64,000 nt of DNA from Gammaproteobacteria bacterium (GCA_025358295.1 JANYJY010000045.1:1-64000); one strand, 5' to 3'; positions 1-9,124 are shown, numbered from the stretch's first letter. A program made the numbers and translations. Notes: generated by a model from the sequence alone, not told the origin.

Positions 1-1767
1 GGCATCGGCGCCGCCTTCGCGGTAGATCACACGCACCAGCGCCGTGTCGGCGAACTCATCCTTGGTGGCGCTGCGACCGTCTTCCACCACCGTGCGCGCA
101 GCGTCCGCCATTCCCACCGAGAGAAGGAAGCCGGCCCGCGACCAATACAGATCGAATTCGTCACTGGGCTCGGCCTTCACAGCGGCCGCATTCCAGCGCA
201 AGGCTTCATCGATGAGACCGCGCGATTCAGCCACCCAGGCCAGGCGGTCAGCCGGCGACGACGCCGCGGGCTGCAAGACTCGCGCACGCTCGCAGGCAGT
301 CTTTGCCTCGTCATAGCGGGCCAGATCCATCAACACGGTACAGCGCTGCTCCTGCAACGTGAAATTCAGCGGATCGAGGGCAGCGGCGCGGTCGTAACTG
401 GCCAGCGATTCGTGTGGCCTGCCTTCGAACAGCCAAATCCTGCCCATCTCCGCAATGGCGCCCATGTCGCTGGGATTCAAGGTAACTGCGTGCTGCAAGT
501 CATCGAGCGCGGCCGTCGTGCGGGTCTGGCTGGCGCGCAACGCACCGCGAACCGCGTAGGCCGCCGACAGCCGATCGTCCAAGCGCAGCGCGGCATCGAC
601 CAGAGGCTCTACTTGCGCCGCCACTTCGGTGATGGGCGCGCCGTGAAAATAGCCCTGGTTCAGATAGCCGTAGGCAAGTTCAGTATAAGCCGGCGCGAAC
701 TTCGGATCCGCGCTCAACACCTGCCGATACAGGACAATGGCGCGCTCGGTGGACTCGGGCGTGAGCAATTGAGAGTCATGACGCGCCAGCAAGAACATCT
801 GGTAGGCCCGCGAATCTGTGGTGCGCCGGGCCGCGAACTGCCGCTCGGAATCCGACGTGAGACGCACTTGCATGGTCCCCGCCACCGAGCGCGAGATGTC
901 TTCCTGGACATTGATGGCATCTTCCATCGGCCGATCAAAGTCCTGCGACCAAAGATGAAAGCCGCTGCCGGCATCAATGAGCTGAACGGTGATTCGCAGG
1001 CGATCGCCGGAACGCCGCATCGAGCCTTCGAGTACGCGGTTGGTGCCAAGCGCCTTGCCGATCTTGCGCACATCCTCGCCCTGTCCGCGAAACGCGAACG
1101 CCGAGGTGCGCGCCACGACGCGCAAGGTGGGAATCTGCGCCAGCCAATTCGACAGCTCCTCGGTCAGTCCGTCGCAAAACGCTTGATTGGCTTTGTCCAC
1201 GGACATGTCGACGAAGGGCAGAACCACAATGGACACTGCGAAATCCTCCGGAAGATCGGCCACATGAAATCTCCGCCACAACAACAGGGCCGTTCCCAAG
1301 CAGACGATCAACACAACACCGCCAATGATCAAGGACCTTGCGCCGCGTCGCGGTACGGGCACTGGCGGTGTCGCCAATATCGCCGGCGGCGCGATCGCAG
1401 GCAGATCGGTTGCGCGCCGTGTCAGCTTCGAGCCGTCACAGCGGGTGACCGAGGCGATGAGCCGATAACCCTTGCGCGGTATGGTCGCAATATAGGTCGG
1501 GTCGGGATCCACATCGCCCAGGAGCTTGCGAAGTTGCGACACGGCTTGATATACGGACGCGGAACCGACCACGACGCCGCTCCACACTTCGGTCAACAAG
1601 CGATCGAGGCTGACCACGGTGCCGCCGGACTCTGCCAGGCACATGAGCAGCCGCATGGTCCGCGGCTCGAGCTTGTGGGTCTCGGCGCCACGGGAAATCG
1701 TATCGAGCGAGGGATCGACAAGCCACTCGCCTATCCTCACCGCGTCGCCAGAGTGTCCAGTCGTCAT
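1..1767 (-). CDS. CadC-like winged-helix regulator with TolB-like and TPR domains (C-terminus cut by window edge)
   Basis: This gene is absent from the ORF track because it runs off the left edge; I read it on the minus strand. It opens MTTGHSGDAVRIGEWLVDP, after a GGAGGCGAG ribosome site. Residues about 8-105 form an OmpR/CadC-type DNA-binding winged helix (ending in IPRKGYRLIASV). One membrane helix lies near residues 145-165 (SLIIGGVVLIVCLGTALLLW). A TolB-like segment follows (VLPFVDMS..DGLTEELS..LEGSMRRSGDRLRITVQLID), then TPR-like helices to the window edge. The architecture is that of membrane-bound one-component regulators that sense in the periplasm. Its ligand and target are unknown; the adjacent urcA genes are only candidate targets. 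The 478-residue plus-strand ORF over it is a shadow. Confidence 0.85.
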   Translation of the reverse strand, partial: MTTGHSGDAVRIGEWLVDPSLDTISRGAETHKLEPRTMRLLMCLAESGGTVVSLDRLLTEVWSGVVVGSASVYQAVSQLRKLLGDVDPDPTYIATIPRKGYRLIASVTRCDGSKLTRRATDLPAIAPPAILATPPVPVPRRGARSLIIGGVVLIVCLGTALLLWRRFHVADLPEDFAVSIVVLPFVDMSVDKANQAFCDGLTEELSNWLAQIPTLRVVARTSAFAFRGQGEDVRKIGKALGTNRVLEGSMRRSGDRLRITVQLIDAGSGFHLWSQDFDRPMEDAINVQEDISRSVAGTMQVRLTSDSERQFAARRTTDSRAYQMFLLARHDSQLLTPESTERAIVLYRQVLSADPKFAPAYTELAYGYLNQGYFHGAPITEVAAQVEPLVDAALRLDDRLSAAYAVRGALRASQTRTTAALDDLQHAVTLNPSDMGAIAEMGRIWLFEGRPHESLASYDRAAALDPLNFTLQEQRCTVLMDLARYDEAKTACERARVLQPAASSPADRLAWVAESRGLIDEALRWNAAAVKAEPSDEFDLYWSRAGFLLSVGMADAARTVVEDGRSATKDEFADTALVRVIYREGGADA

Positions 1768-1847
1768 CCGACTCGCCTCCGGGGACCAGTATACGGCCAG
1801 TCCTCCGGTGAATCGCATTGGCGGGTGATTTACCCAACATTCAGATG

Positions 1848-1886
1848 AAAAAATCGGCGATTCGCGGCTACATCGCAAATCGCCGA
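1848..1886 (-). terminator. Rho-independent terminator of the urcA pair
   Basis: On the minus strand TCGGCGATT pairs perfectly with AATCGCCGA across a 15-base loop and is followed by a run of T. It lies 26 bases past the stop of the downstream urcA gene and before the CadC-like gene, so it should separate the two transcripts. Confidence 0.75.
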
Positions 1887-1911
1887 GCGAGGATCATCCC
1901 CGCGAGTGGAC

Positions 1912-2292
1912 TCAATGCGTGCTGACGCCCTTGGTAGGGAGCTTGGCGCTCGCCAGCCGCGTTGATCTTTCGATCTGACCCAGGGCATTGGCGGTGGTCT
2001 CATCGACACAGGCCGTATAGTCGGGCTGATGCGACACGCTCCAGGGGTTGATCACCTTGCCGCACAGCTTGCGCGCCGTCTCATGAACCCGATTGCGGGC
2101 AACCTGCATGCCCTGGTCCGTCGCGAGGTCGAGGTCGACCAGCGACACCATGGCGGTGCGGGTGTCCGCAGCATGGGTGGGCGCCGGCTTGCCGACGGCG
2201 GCGACCAGGATCGCCCATAGGACCATCAATATCAGGCGTCCGTAGCCTGAATTCTGCCGCGATTGCGTGGGAATGTTTTCGTAGTTGTTCAT
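1912..2292 (-). CDS. UrcA family protein (second of pair)
   Basis: Small exported protein of 126 residues with the UrcA family pattern: after a hydrophobic segment (LILMVLWAILVAAVG) ending THAAD comes VSLVDLDLATDQGMQVARNRVHETARKLC and later YTACVDETTANAL, with two spaced cysteines. UrcA proteins are periplasmic and of unknown function, and are common in sphingomonads, Caulobacterales and Steroidobacteraceae. It lies 33 bases downstream of another urcA gene on the same strand and ahead of a terminator, so the two probably form an operon. The N-terminus is longer than usual, so the true start could lie slightly inside. Confidence 0.8.
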   Translation of the reverse strand: MNNYENIPTQSRQNSGYGRLILMVLWAILVAAVGKPAPTHAADTRTAMVSLVDLDLATDQGMQVARNRVHETARKLCGKVINPWSVSHQPDYTACVDETTANALGQIERSTRLASAKLPTKGVSTH

Positions 2293-2325
2293 TTGAGTCT
2301 CTCCATTAATTGCATCAATTGAATG

Positions 2326-2682
2326 TCACTTGCTGGCAAGGCGAACATCGCTGCCGAAGCGCAGCGCCGTGAGCGCGGGTGTGTTGACCTTTTTCACGGC
2401 GTTATCGATGGCCTTTTCAATGCAGGCATGCCCGATCTCGCGTTCCAGCCAGTCACCGTTCATGGAATATTCGCAAACGTCTCGCGCTGCACCACGAATG
2501 CGGCTGTAGAGAATCTTTGCAGCGGCCGGCTTGCTCAGATCGAGATCGTCGAAGCGGACGGTTTCGGTACGCAGGTCCTGGTCGGGAGCCGCCGATGCGG
2601 ACATCGACACGGTGCAGAGCGCGGCTGCGCCGAAGGCCATACCGATGACTGAAAGGAGAGTCGTATGTAGAGTCGATTTCAT
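2326..2682 (-). CDS. UrcA family protein (first of pair)
   Basis: Protein of 118 residues with a signal peptide (LLSVIGMAFGAAALCTVSMSASA) and the UrcA core: VRFDDLDLSKPAAAKILYSRIRGAARDVC followed by GHACIEKAIDNAVKKV. The spaced cysteines match its neighbour, although the two sequences have clearly diverged. A GAGGA ribosome site overlaps the stop codon of a possible small upstream ORF. UrcA function is unknown; periplasmic location is inferred from the signal peptide. Confidence 0.82.
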   Translation of the reverse strand: MKSTLHTTLLSVIGMAFGAAALCTVSMSASAAPDQDLRTETVRFDDLDLSKPAAAKILYSRIRGAARDVCEYSMNGDWLEREIGHACIEKAIDNAVKKVNTPALTALRFGSDVRLASK

Positions 2683-2692
2683 GGTCGTATCC

Positions 2693-2818
2693 TCATTGCT
2701 GTTTCAGGGAGTCGAGAACCGCCACCGGCTTCGCACCGATGGCTTGAGCCACGGTGTACGGCGCCTTGCCGCCAAAAGTCCTCAAGGCCTGCTGAGGGAT
2801 ATTTAAAGGTTGTCTCAA
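2693..2818 (-). CDS. Possible small ORF or gene remnant upstream of urcA
   Basis: A 41-codon reading frame on the minus strand (TTG start, ending KPVAVLDSLKQQ) stops 10 bases before the urcA ATG. The urcA ribosome site lies over its stop codon. Third positions are mostly G or C, as in true genes here. I see no ribosome site for it and do not recognise the peptide. It may be a leader peptide, the tail of a decayed gene, or chance. Confidence 0.2.
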   Translation of the reverse strand: MRQPLNIPQQALRTFGGKAPYTVAQAIGAKPVAVLDSLKQQ

Positions 2819-2886
2819 CGAGTCAAAATCAATAACTTAGACGTCCCCGAGACCACGGCAATGTTGAATTTGGGAGCGGGATTTCC

Positions 2887-3900
2887 ATGGCCATCGCAAA
2901 AACCAAGAGCAAAACCAGCCGCGCCCGCAAGCCGAAGTCCGTGAAACGCGCTCGCGGCAAGCTGGCGCCGGGCCGCAACGCCCGAGGATTGGATGCCGCC
3001 CAAGTGGCGATCGCCCTGGACGCCGCGGAAATCGCGGAAGTGGTCGCCCTGGTGCGCAGCGCCGGCGGCGCGCCCATTGGCGCGTATCGAGAACCCTTGG
3101 GAGGGCGGCCGCTGGTGATTGCCTCCCTGCCGCTCAACGCCGTGCAGCCGACCCCGTTTCAACGCGATCTCTCGCCCGCGCACGTGAAGCGCCTGGCATT
3201 GAAAATCGATGAGACCGGCGCTTTTTTGGATCCGTTGATTGTCGTGCGCGGCGAGGAGGGCCGCTTTTGGACGCCGAACGGCCGGCATCGGTTGGCCGCG
3301 GGCAAGGTTCTCGGACTGCAACAGATCACCGCTTTGATCTCGCCGGATGACACGCTCGCCTACCGCATTCTCGCTCTCAACACCGAGAAGGCTCACAACC
3401 TGCGCGATCGCAGCCTGGAAGTGATTCGCATGGCACGCAGCCTTGCCAAGCAACAGGCGACGACCAAGGAAGCGACGTTTGCGGCGCAGTTCGAGTCCCC
3501 TGAATTGCTGACCCTCGGCATCGTGTACGAAAAATCTTCGCGCTTTGCCGGTGGCGCCTACAGCTCTTTTCTAAAAAAGGTGGACCGCTTCAGCGATAAG
3601 GGTCTTGCCGTAGGCTTGCGCGAGCGCGAGGGTACCGCAGCTCGCCTGTTGGCTATCGATGCGCAAGCGAAGCGCGTCATCGACAGCCTACAGTCGCGCG
3701 GATTCAAGTCGCCCTACCTGCGCAATTACGTCGTGGCGCGGATCAATCCGGTGCGCTTTCACAAGCTGAAAAAGGGCGACAGCAAACCGCCCATGCCGCT
3801 GGCGCAGGCACTCACCCGCATGGCGGCCGCGATCAAGAATTTCAAAGTGGACTCGGTTTCGAATTCGGACCTTGCCTGGGTGGCGGCGGGTGCCGAATGA
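2887..3900 (+). CDS. Orphan ParB/Srx-domain protein
   Basis: A 337-residue protein with a very basic Lys/Arg/Ala-rich N-terminus (residues 1-32), then a ParB N-terminal-like domain: LPLNAVQPTPFQRDLSPAHVKRLALKIDETGAFLDPLIVV, then the signature GRHRLAAGKVLG and the loop NTEKAHNLRDRSLE. ParB-family proteins bind DNA, and many use this fold as a CTP-dependent clamp. There is no parA nearby, so it is unlikely to be the main chromosome partition protein. The 70-residue C-terminal part is unassigned. A GGGAGCGGG ribosome site precedes the ATG. A free-standing ParB-like transcription or nucleoid factor is the best reading. Confidence 0.75.
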   Translation: MAIAKTKSKTSRARKPKSVKRARGKLAPGRNARGLDAAQVAIALDAAEIAEVVALVRSAGGAPIGAYREPLGGRPLVIASLPLNAVQPTPFQRDLSPAHVKRLALKIDETGAFLDPLIVVRGEEGRFWTPNGRHRLAAGKVLGLQQITALISPDDTLAYRILALNTEKAHNLRDRSLEVIRMARSLAKQQATTKEATFAAQFESPELLTLGIVYEKSSRFAGGAYSSFLKKVDRFSDKGLAVGLREREGTAARLLAIDAQAKRVIDSLQSRGFKSPYLRNYVVARINPVRFHKLKKGDSKPPMPLAQALTRMAAAIKNFKVDSVSNSDLAWVAAGAE

Positions 3901-3941
3901 CTGAACGCCGACGGGAAATCGCCTGCCGCGGCACAGCACTT

Positions 3942-5708
3942 CTATTCCAGCACGGCGCCTCGGTCGCCGGGCATTAAGAGCTGGCGGTGCGCCCACCAGG
4001 GCGCGATGCCATCCATCATCACACGCTCGTGGAATTCACGCAGATTGAATGCCTTGCCGCGCATCGCCTGGTAATCGTGCCGCAGCTTGAATGCCGCCAT
4101 CTTGCCGAGGAAATAGCCGCCGTAGGTCGGGTCATAACTGCCTCGCACCGCCTCGCGATTGGCGGCCAACGACGTCATATGTGCTTCTTTCTCGAACATG
4201 CCGCTCGCCTGCTCGATAGTCCATTCGCCGCTGTGCAGCTTGATGCCCACGACGAGCCGACAAATCCGCTTCACGGACTCATTGATCTGAGCCAGACGAT
4301 ATCGAGGATCATCGGCCTTGAAGCCCTCGTCACTGATCATCTGTTCGGCGTAGTGGGCCCATCCGTCCTGTCCCGACGACGGTTGCGGAAAAGGATTGAG
4401 ACCGATCCAGATCCGCCGTACCTTACCCGGCGTCTTGCGCATGAACAAACTATGGACGTAGTGGCCGGGAGCCACTTCGTGCGCGCTGATATCGGCCAGA
4501 GTCGCGTAATTGAACGTGCGCAGCCACGCCTCTTGTTGCGCAACAGGCCAATCCGCGGCGGCGTCGGTGATGTAGTAGACACTCTGGACGGGGTGCGGCT
4601 CGAGTGGCGGCGAGGAATGCATGGAGGCGAGTCCGAGATCGTAAACCGGGGCCGGTGCGACCTGAACGTGTTCACTGGGCGGCAGAGTGATGAGTTGACG
4701 GTCGCGGATATAGGCGAACAGCTCATCGACAATGGCACGCGCCGCCGGAACTACCTGCCCTCGCAGGGGATGATCATCCTGCACACCGCTCCACACGTCC
4801 CGCGCGGATTTTTTTGCATCGATGCGCGCGGCGACCTGGATGAACTCTGTTTGCTTGGACTTCAGCTCACGCATACCGATCGCCAGCAGTCTGACAGCGG
4901 AAAGATCGATCAATTCTTCGTCACGATAACGCGCTTCGACGTTCGCGATCCCGACGACGAAGCTGCCGTTTGCCGCCGGCAACACCCGGGTCTGCAAATC
5001 TTGCTGGTACGCAGCCAATTGCGCGTTCGCGGACTCGGCCGCCGCCAGCAGCCGGCCGCGCAGCGCCGTATCGTTGGCGTTCGCAAAGGCCAGCGGCAGG
5101 TCGTGAGACAGCAGATCCGCGACGCCGCCCAACATGGCAACCGCGCGCTCGACGAAGACCTTGGGCGGCGCATGAACATTGCCGTTCGCAGCAGCGATGA
5201 GCAGCGGCACGGCCTGAAGCTTGGTCAAAATGCGCTGCATGCGGACTTCCGGCGCAGCCGATTCCATCGCGACCAAATCATGCACGCCGTCCGAGACGGC
5301 GGCGACGTATATCATCGGATTCCGCGCCCAGGTGCGCACCGTCTCCAGATCGAGTAGCCAGCCGTCGACCACTCCCTGAAGTATTCGGCGGTCTACCCGC
5401 TCATCCGGCGTCAGATTGCGGGCGTCAAATCCGTCGAGTTCATGGCGCACCGAATGCAGCCATACGGTCTCGGTCGCTATGGATGCGGCCGAGAAGTCCT
5501 CGAGTTCGCCATCGTGATCGTGTAGGCCGTTGCCGCCGGCAATCGACGGATGGAAGCGGCCAAAACGGTCGAGGTAGTCGTCGACGAATGCGGCAAAGCT
5601 GGGGGCGGAAGGCGCGGCGAGCGAGCCTGCCCGCGACGGCTGGGTAATCGCCGGCAGCAAGCCGCATATGGCCATCATCAGCAATCGTCTTAAGCTCGCA
5701 GCCCCCAT
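3942..5708 (-). CDS. DUF885 family secreted metallopeptidase-like protein
   Basis: I start this at MGAASLRRLLMMAICGLLPAITQPSRAGS, preceded by AGAGGGAG at good spacing; the longer ORF in the track adds 39 residues without support. The N-terminus is a signal peptide. The mature protein (about 560 residues) has the DUF885 hallmark HEVAPGHYVH, a likely zinc-binding and catalytic site, and further family blocks (GWAHYAEQMI, PTYGGYFLGKMAAFKLR). DUF885 proteins are thought to be zinc peptidases related to M3/M32 folds; the substrate here is unknown. The gene diverges from the histidine kinase, sharing a 165-base promoter region. Confidence 0.85.
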   Translation of the reverse strand: MGAASLRRLLMMAICGLLPAITQPSRAGSLAAPSAPSFAAFVDDYLDRFGRFHPSIAGGNGLHDHDGELEDFSAASIATETVWLHSVRHELDGFDARNLTPDERVDRRILQGVVDGWLLDLETVRTWARNPMIYVAAVSDGVHDLVAMESAAPEVRMQRILTKLQAVPLLIAAANGNVHAPPKVFVERAVAMLGGVADLLSHDLPLAFANANDTALRGRLLAAAESANAQLAAYQQDLQTRVLPAANGSFVVGIANVEARYRDEELIDLSAVRLLAIGMRELKSKQTEFIQVAARIDAKKSARDVWSGVQDDHPLRGQVVPAARAIVDELFAYIRDRQLITLPPSEHVQVAPAPVYDLGLASMHSSPPLEPHPVQSVYYITDAAADWPVAQQEAWLRTFNYATLADISAHEVAPGHYVHSLFMRKTPGKVRRIWIGLNPFPQPSSGQDGWAHYAEQMISDEGFKADDPRYRLAQINESVKRICRLVVGIKLHSGEWTIEQASGMFEKEAHMTSLAANREAVRGSYDPTYGGYFLGKMAAFKLRHDYQAMRGKAFNLREFHERVMMDGIAPWWAHRQLLMPGDRGAVLE

Positions 5709-5873
5709 CTGAAAACTCCCTCTGACGTTGAAACGCAACCCAAAGGGAGATTGTGCCCTACGGCGCGGACTGTCGCTGCACCAGCGCCTCGCTTGGGTGG
5801 TAGTGCCGCTTGCGTCGCGTGTCACTCCCCACTATCGTCGCTCAATTTACTGCCCAGAATCGAAGGGGCTCTG

Positions 5874-7301
5874 ATGATGGGTGACGCCGAGGATCCTTCG
5901 CAACGCTGGGACGACGCAATGTTGCTCCAGTCAGCGGTGTGGGCCGCCGATCTCGGCGCTTACGAGTGGGACCTCGCCACCGACCGAGTACGCTGGCTGA
6001 ACCAGTGGTGCGAGTACTACGACATCGACCCCTGCGAGGGCGAGCACCACGGTGAGCGCTGGAGAGACCTGGTGCATCCCGACGATCTTGCTCTGGCACG
6101 GCGCGAGTTCGACGCGCACATCGCCGGACTGCGCGAGCGTTACGAGTCGGAGTATCGGATGCGGACCTTGAGCGGCGGCTGGCGCTGGATACGCAACCGC
6201 GCCTACATCATCCGCTCGCCCACGAATGGGCGCGGCGATCGATTGGTCGGCGCCTGCGTCGACGTGGATGAGCGCAAGCGCGCGGAACTCGCGCTCGGCC
6301 GCACGCAACGCCAGCTCGAAGCGCTGGCGGCCACGGCGCCCATCTGGATGGTACTGACGGATGCCGACGGGACAATCGAGTTCGTCAATCGGCCCATGCG
6401 CTGCCTTGCTCCCGGCAATGTGATCGGACGCAAAGTCGTCAGCCTGTTTACCGAACCCGCCGAGGCCGCACGCATCGAAGAATTCCGCAGAAATCTGGTG
6501 AACGAACACGGCCCTAAAATGCACACCATGATGTTGGAGGATGGCCGCGCGCTCACCACCTGGGCGCAACCCATCGTCGAGGATGGCCGGGTCGTCGGCA
6601 TTGCCTCTGCGACCGCCGATGTGTCCGAACGGCAAACTCGCGAAAGAGAGGTGCTCGCGGCAGTCAACTCCGAACAACAGCGCTTCAGCAGGGACCTGCA
6701 CGACGGCCTGGGCCAGGAACTGACCGGCATCGCGCTGCTGGTCAGATCGCTCTGCAACCGTGCCGACAAGGAGGCGCCGGCGCTGGTGGCAGGCATGGAA
6801 GAAGTGCTGCGCCATGTGACCACCGCGATCGCCACCACTCGCACCGTGGCGCGCGGCGTATCACCCGTTGGGCGCGAACACGGCGGGCTCGCCCGAGCGC
6901 TGCAAGACCTGGCGCAGCACTGGCGCGAGACCCAGCGCGCCAATATCCACTGCCTCGTGCGCATGTCCGACAACCGTGAGCTCGATCCCATGTTGGCCGA
7001 CAATTTTTATCGTATCGCACAGGAAGCCCTGACCAACGCAATGCATCATAGCGGGGCGCGTGAAATCTGGATGGAATTGCTTCAATCGCCGCAGCGGCTG
7101 ACGCTCACCATCACGGATAACGGCTGCGGCATTCCGCCTGCCGTCGCTCGCCGCAGCGGGCTCGGCCTCAATATCATGCGTTCCCGCGCCGAGCTCACCG
7201 GAGCCCAGCTCACAGTTGCGGTCAACCGGGACGGCGGGACTCGGCTTGAGTGTCGCTACATATGGCGCGGCTCCGGCGACAGGGCCCAGGCGCCGGACTA
7301 G
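5874..7301 (+). CDS. PAS-PAS histidine kinase of the NarX/UhpB (HisKA_3) type, orphan
   Basis: I place the start at MMGDAEDPSQRW, after GAAGGGG; the 41 extra upstream residues in the track look non-coding. Order of domains: a PAS_3 domain (about 20-130, with VHPDDLALARREFD and RTLSGGWRWIRNRAYI), a second PAS (about 145-265), then a HisKA_3 dimerisation helix with phospho-acceptor His in RFSRDLHDGLGQEL, and an HATPase_c domain (RIAQEALTNAMHHS, TDNGCGIP, SGLGLNIMRSRAEL). There is no membrane segment, so it is cytoplasmic. These kinases pass phosphate to LuxR/NarL-type regulators, but no regulator gene is adjacent, so it is an orphan in this window. Confidence 0.88.
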   Translation: MMGDAEDPSQRWDDAMLLQSAVWAADLGAYEWDLATDRVRWLNQWCEYYDIDPCEGEHHGERWRDLVHPDDLALARREFDAHIAGLRERYESEYRMRTLSGGWRWIRNRAYIIRSPTNGRGDRLVGACVDVDERKRAELALGRTQRQLEALAATAPIWMVLTDADGTIEFVNRPMRCLAPGNVIGRKVVSLFTEPAEAARIEEFRRNLVNEHGPKMHTMMLEDGRALTTWAQPIVEDGRVVGIASATADVSERQTREREVLAAVNSEQQRFSRDLHDGLGQELTGIALLVRSLCNRADKEAPALVAGMEEVLRHVTTAIATTRTVARGVSPVGREHGGLARALQDLAQHWRETQRANIHCLVRMSDNRELDPMLADNFYRIAQEALTNAMHHSGAREIWMELLQSPQRLTLTITDNGCGIPPAVARRSGLGLNIMRSRAELTGAQLTVAVNRDGGTRLECRYIWRGSGDRAQAPD

Positions 7302-7450
7302 CGAATCATTCGATGCGGTCGACGCGCCGGCGGCGCAGACCGACTCGATCGCGGAGCTTGCCGCGGCCTGACCTGGTATGCGGCGTCTGGCGCGTGCGCG
7401 GAGCACCTATATCGGCGAGAATGGGGCATTACACGAGATAGGGAGTTCCC

Positions 7451-8578
7451 TTGACTCACGCTGCCATTGTCGGCTGGGGCAAATGCCTGCCGCCCTCGAT
7501 CCTGACCAATAGCGATCTCGCTACTTTCCTGCCGACGGATGATGAGTGGATCACCTCCCGAACCGGCATGAAGGAGCGGCGCATTTCGCACGTTCCGGGC
7601 ATAGAGTTGGCCATAACCGCGGCGCGCCGGGCCATTGCCTGCGCCGGCATGAGCGGCAAGGATATCGAGCTCGTCATTTACGGCAGCTGCAGCAACGATG
7701 AATTGGTGCCCAACAGTGCCTCCGGCGTGCAGCAGCGCATCGGGGCGACTCAGGCAGCAGCATTCGACGTGAACACGGCGTGCACTAGTTTCATGTATGG
7801 ACTGTCGATCGGCTCGTCGATGATCAAGACCGGCATCGTCAAGAATGCCTTGGTGATCGGCGTCGAGCTGATCTCCCAATACATGGACTGGGACAATCGC
7901 AATGTCGCCGTGCTGTTCGGCGACGGCGCGGCCGCCATGGTGCTGCAATCGTCCGATCAGGAATACGGTGTCATCGCCGAGAAGCTTCAGTGCTATGCGG
8001 ACTCGCGCCACATCCTGCGGGTTCGCGGCATGGGCACCATGTACGCCAACTTGGGCGTGCAATACGGACAGACGAGTTGGGACTTCGACGGCCAGGAGAT
8101 TTTTCGCAAGGCCGTGCAAGGCATGAGCGAGGCCAGCCTCGACGTCATGCGGCGCACCGGCGTCACCATGGATGATATTGCGCTGGTCGTGCCGCACCAA
8201 GCCAATTTGCGCATCATCGACGCGGTCGCTAAGCGCGCGGGCGCGGGTCCGGAAAAGGTGTACCTGACGGTGCAGAAGTACGGCAACATGAGTTCGGCCA
8301 CGGCGCCGGTCGCACTGGTCGAGGCTGTGGAGGATGGCCGCTTGTCGCCGGGTAACCTGGTGCTGATGCCGGCCTTCGGCGGCGGATTGACGCTGTCCGC
8401 GCATTTGATTCGCTGGGGTGAGCGCATGACGCCGCTGCAGGTCAGCGATGCCGAGCTGCCGCCGTGCACCAAGACCGCACTGGAAATGGTGAACGAGATC
8501 CGCGCGCAGAAGAAACCCGGCGAAGCCGAGGCCGCTCGGCTCGGCAACTTGAGCTTCTCGGAAAATCGCACCGGATGA
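7451..8578 (+). CDS. Beta-ketoacyl-ACP synthase III family protein
   Basis: Thiolase-fold condensing enzyme of 375 residues. The catalytic triad of the FabH family is visible: Cys111 in NTACTSF, His249 in VPHQANLRI and Asn279 in GNMSSATAPVAL. FabH enzymes join an acyl-CoA to malonyl-ACP in the first step of fatty acid synthesis; relatives make other ketoacyl products. The start is TTG, supported by AGGGAG seven bases upstream. It is about 45-55 residues longer than housekeeping FabH because of a C-terminal tail, and no fab genes are nearby, so a specialised acyl-CoA substrate is likely. I do not assign the symbol fabH. Confidence 0.85.
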   Translation: MTHAAIVGWGKCLPPSILTNSDLATFLPTDDEWITSRTGMKERRISHVPGIELAITAARRAIACAGMSGKDIELVIYGSCSNDELVPNSASGVQQRIGATQAAAFDVNTACTSFMYGLSIGSSMIKTGIVKNALVIGVELISQYMDWDNRNVAVLFGDGAAAMVLQSSDQEYGVIAEKLQCYADSRHILRVRGMGTMYANLGVQYGQTSWDFDGQEIFRKAVQGMSEASLDVMRRTGVTMDDIALVVPHQANLRIIDAVAKRAGAGPEKVYLTVQKYGNMSSATAPVALVEAVEDGRLSPGNLVLMPAFGGGLTLSAHLIRWGERMTPLQVSDAELPPCTKTALEMVNEIRAQKKPGEAEAARLGNLSFSENRTG

Positions 8579-8602
8579 ATGCGCGCGGCGTGGCCTTGCG
8601 CG

Positions 8603-9124
8603 TTAACGCATGAAAGCTTGTCGCTCGACCTCGATGGCTTCTTGATTGCGTTTCTGAGCGCGCAAGGCATCGACTAACAGCTTGCCTGCCTGGGCCTGCG
8701 TGGCGCGATCACCGCTCGCCAACGCAAGCGCCTTACGGCCGCAGCCCTCCGCTTGATGTGCATCGCCTTCCGCCAACCGCAGACGCCCTCGCTCTATCCA
8801 TAGCAGAGGATTGTTGGGCTCGATGCGCAAGGCGCGGTCGAGCGTCGATGACGCTGCATCGAGATCTCCACGCGACATCAGGGTTTGTGCCTGAGTCACC
8901 AGCGAGCGCGTCGCAGGCGACAGATGATTTTCACGCGGCGGGGACGACGCAGGCGGCTGCGCGCGAGGCGGCGGCGGCGGCAACAAGGGAACGGAGCCTT
9001 GCGGCGCCGGAATTGAGGTGATCGGCGGCGACGGGCGCGGCGCCGGCGCCAGGCAGCCGCCGAGCATCAAGCTTAGGGCCAGTCCGGCGGCCGGCGCTCT
9101 CAGTGAACGATATGATTGAGCCAT
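8603..9124 (-). CDS. TPR lipoprotein co-transcribed with PBP1b
   Basis: Protein of 173 residues with a lipoprotein signal (ALSLMLGGC, cysteine at about 24), a proline-rich linker (residues 28-65) and a small TPR region (LVTQAQTLMSRGDLDAASSTLDRALRIEPNNPLLWIERGRLRLAEGD). It overlaps the end of the PBP1b gene by 25 bases, so it is translated from the same message. Position and lipid anchor suggest a partner or activator of PBP1b, loosely like LpoB in role, but sequence shows only a TPR lipoprotein; the partnership is inference. Confidence 0.8.
   Translation of the reverse strand: MAQSYRSLRAPAAGLALSLMLGGCLAPAPRPSPPITSIPAPQGSVPLLPPPPPRAQPPASSPPRENHLSPATRSLVTQAQTLMSRGDLDAASSTLDRALRIEPNNPLLWIERGRLRLAEGDAHQAEGCGRKALALASGDRATQAQAGKLLVDALRAQKRNQEAIEVERQAFMR

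Noticed and set aside
412-1848. 478-residue plus-strand ORF
   Set aside because: It is the antisense shadow of the CadC-like gene; the minus frame has a winged-helix domain, membrane helix and ribosome site, and this frame shows no family features.
3987-5357. 456-residue plus-strand ORF
   Set aside because: Antisense shadow of the DUF885 gene, whose HEVAPGH motif and signal peptide are clear.
5751-5873. CxxCH haem-like motif (CVACHSP) in the upstream extension of the kinase ORF
   Set aside because: It lies before the likely start codon, in a region with no ribosome site and no export signal; chance match.
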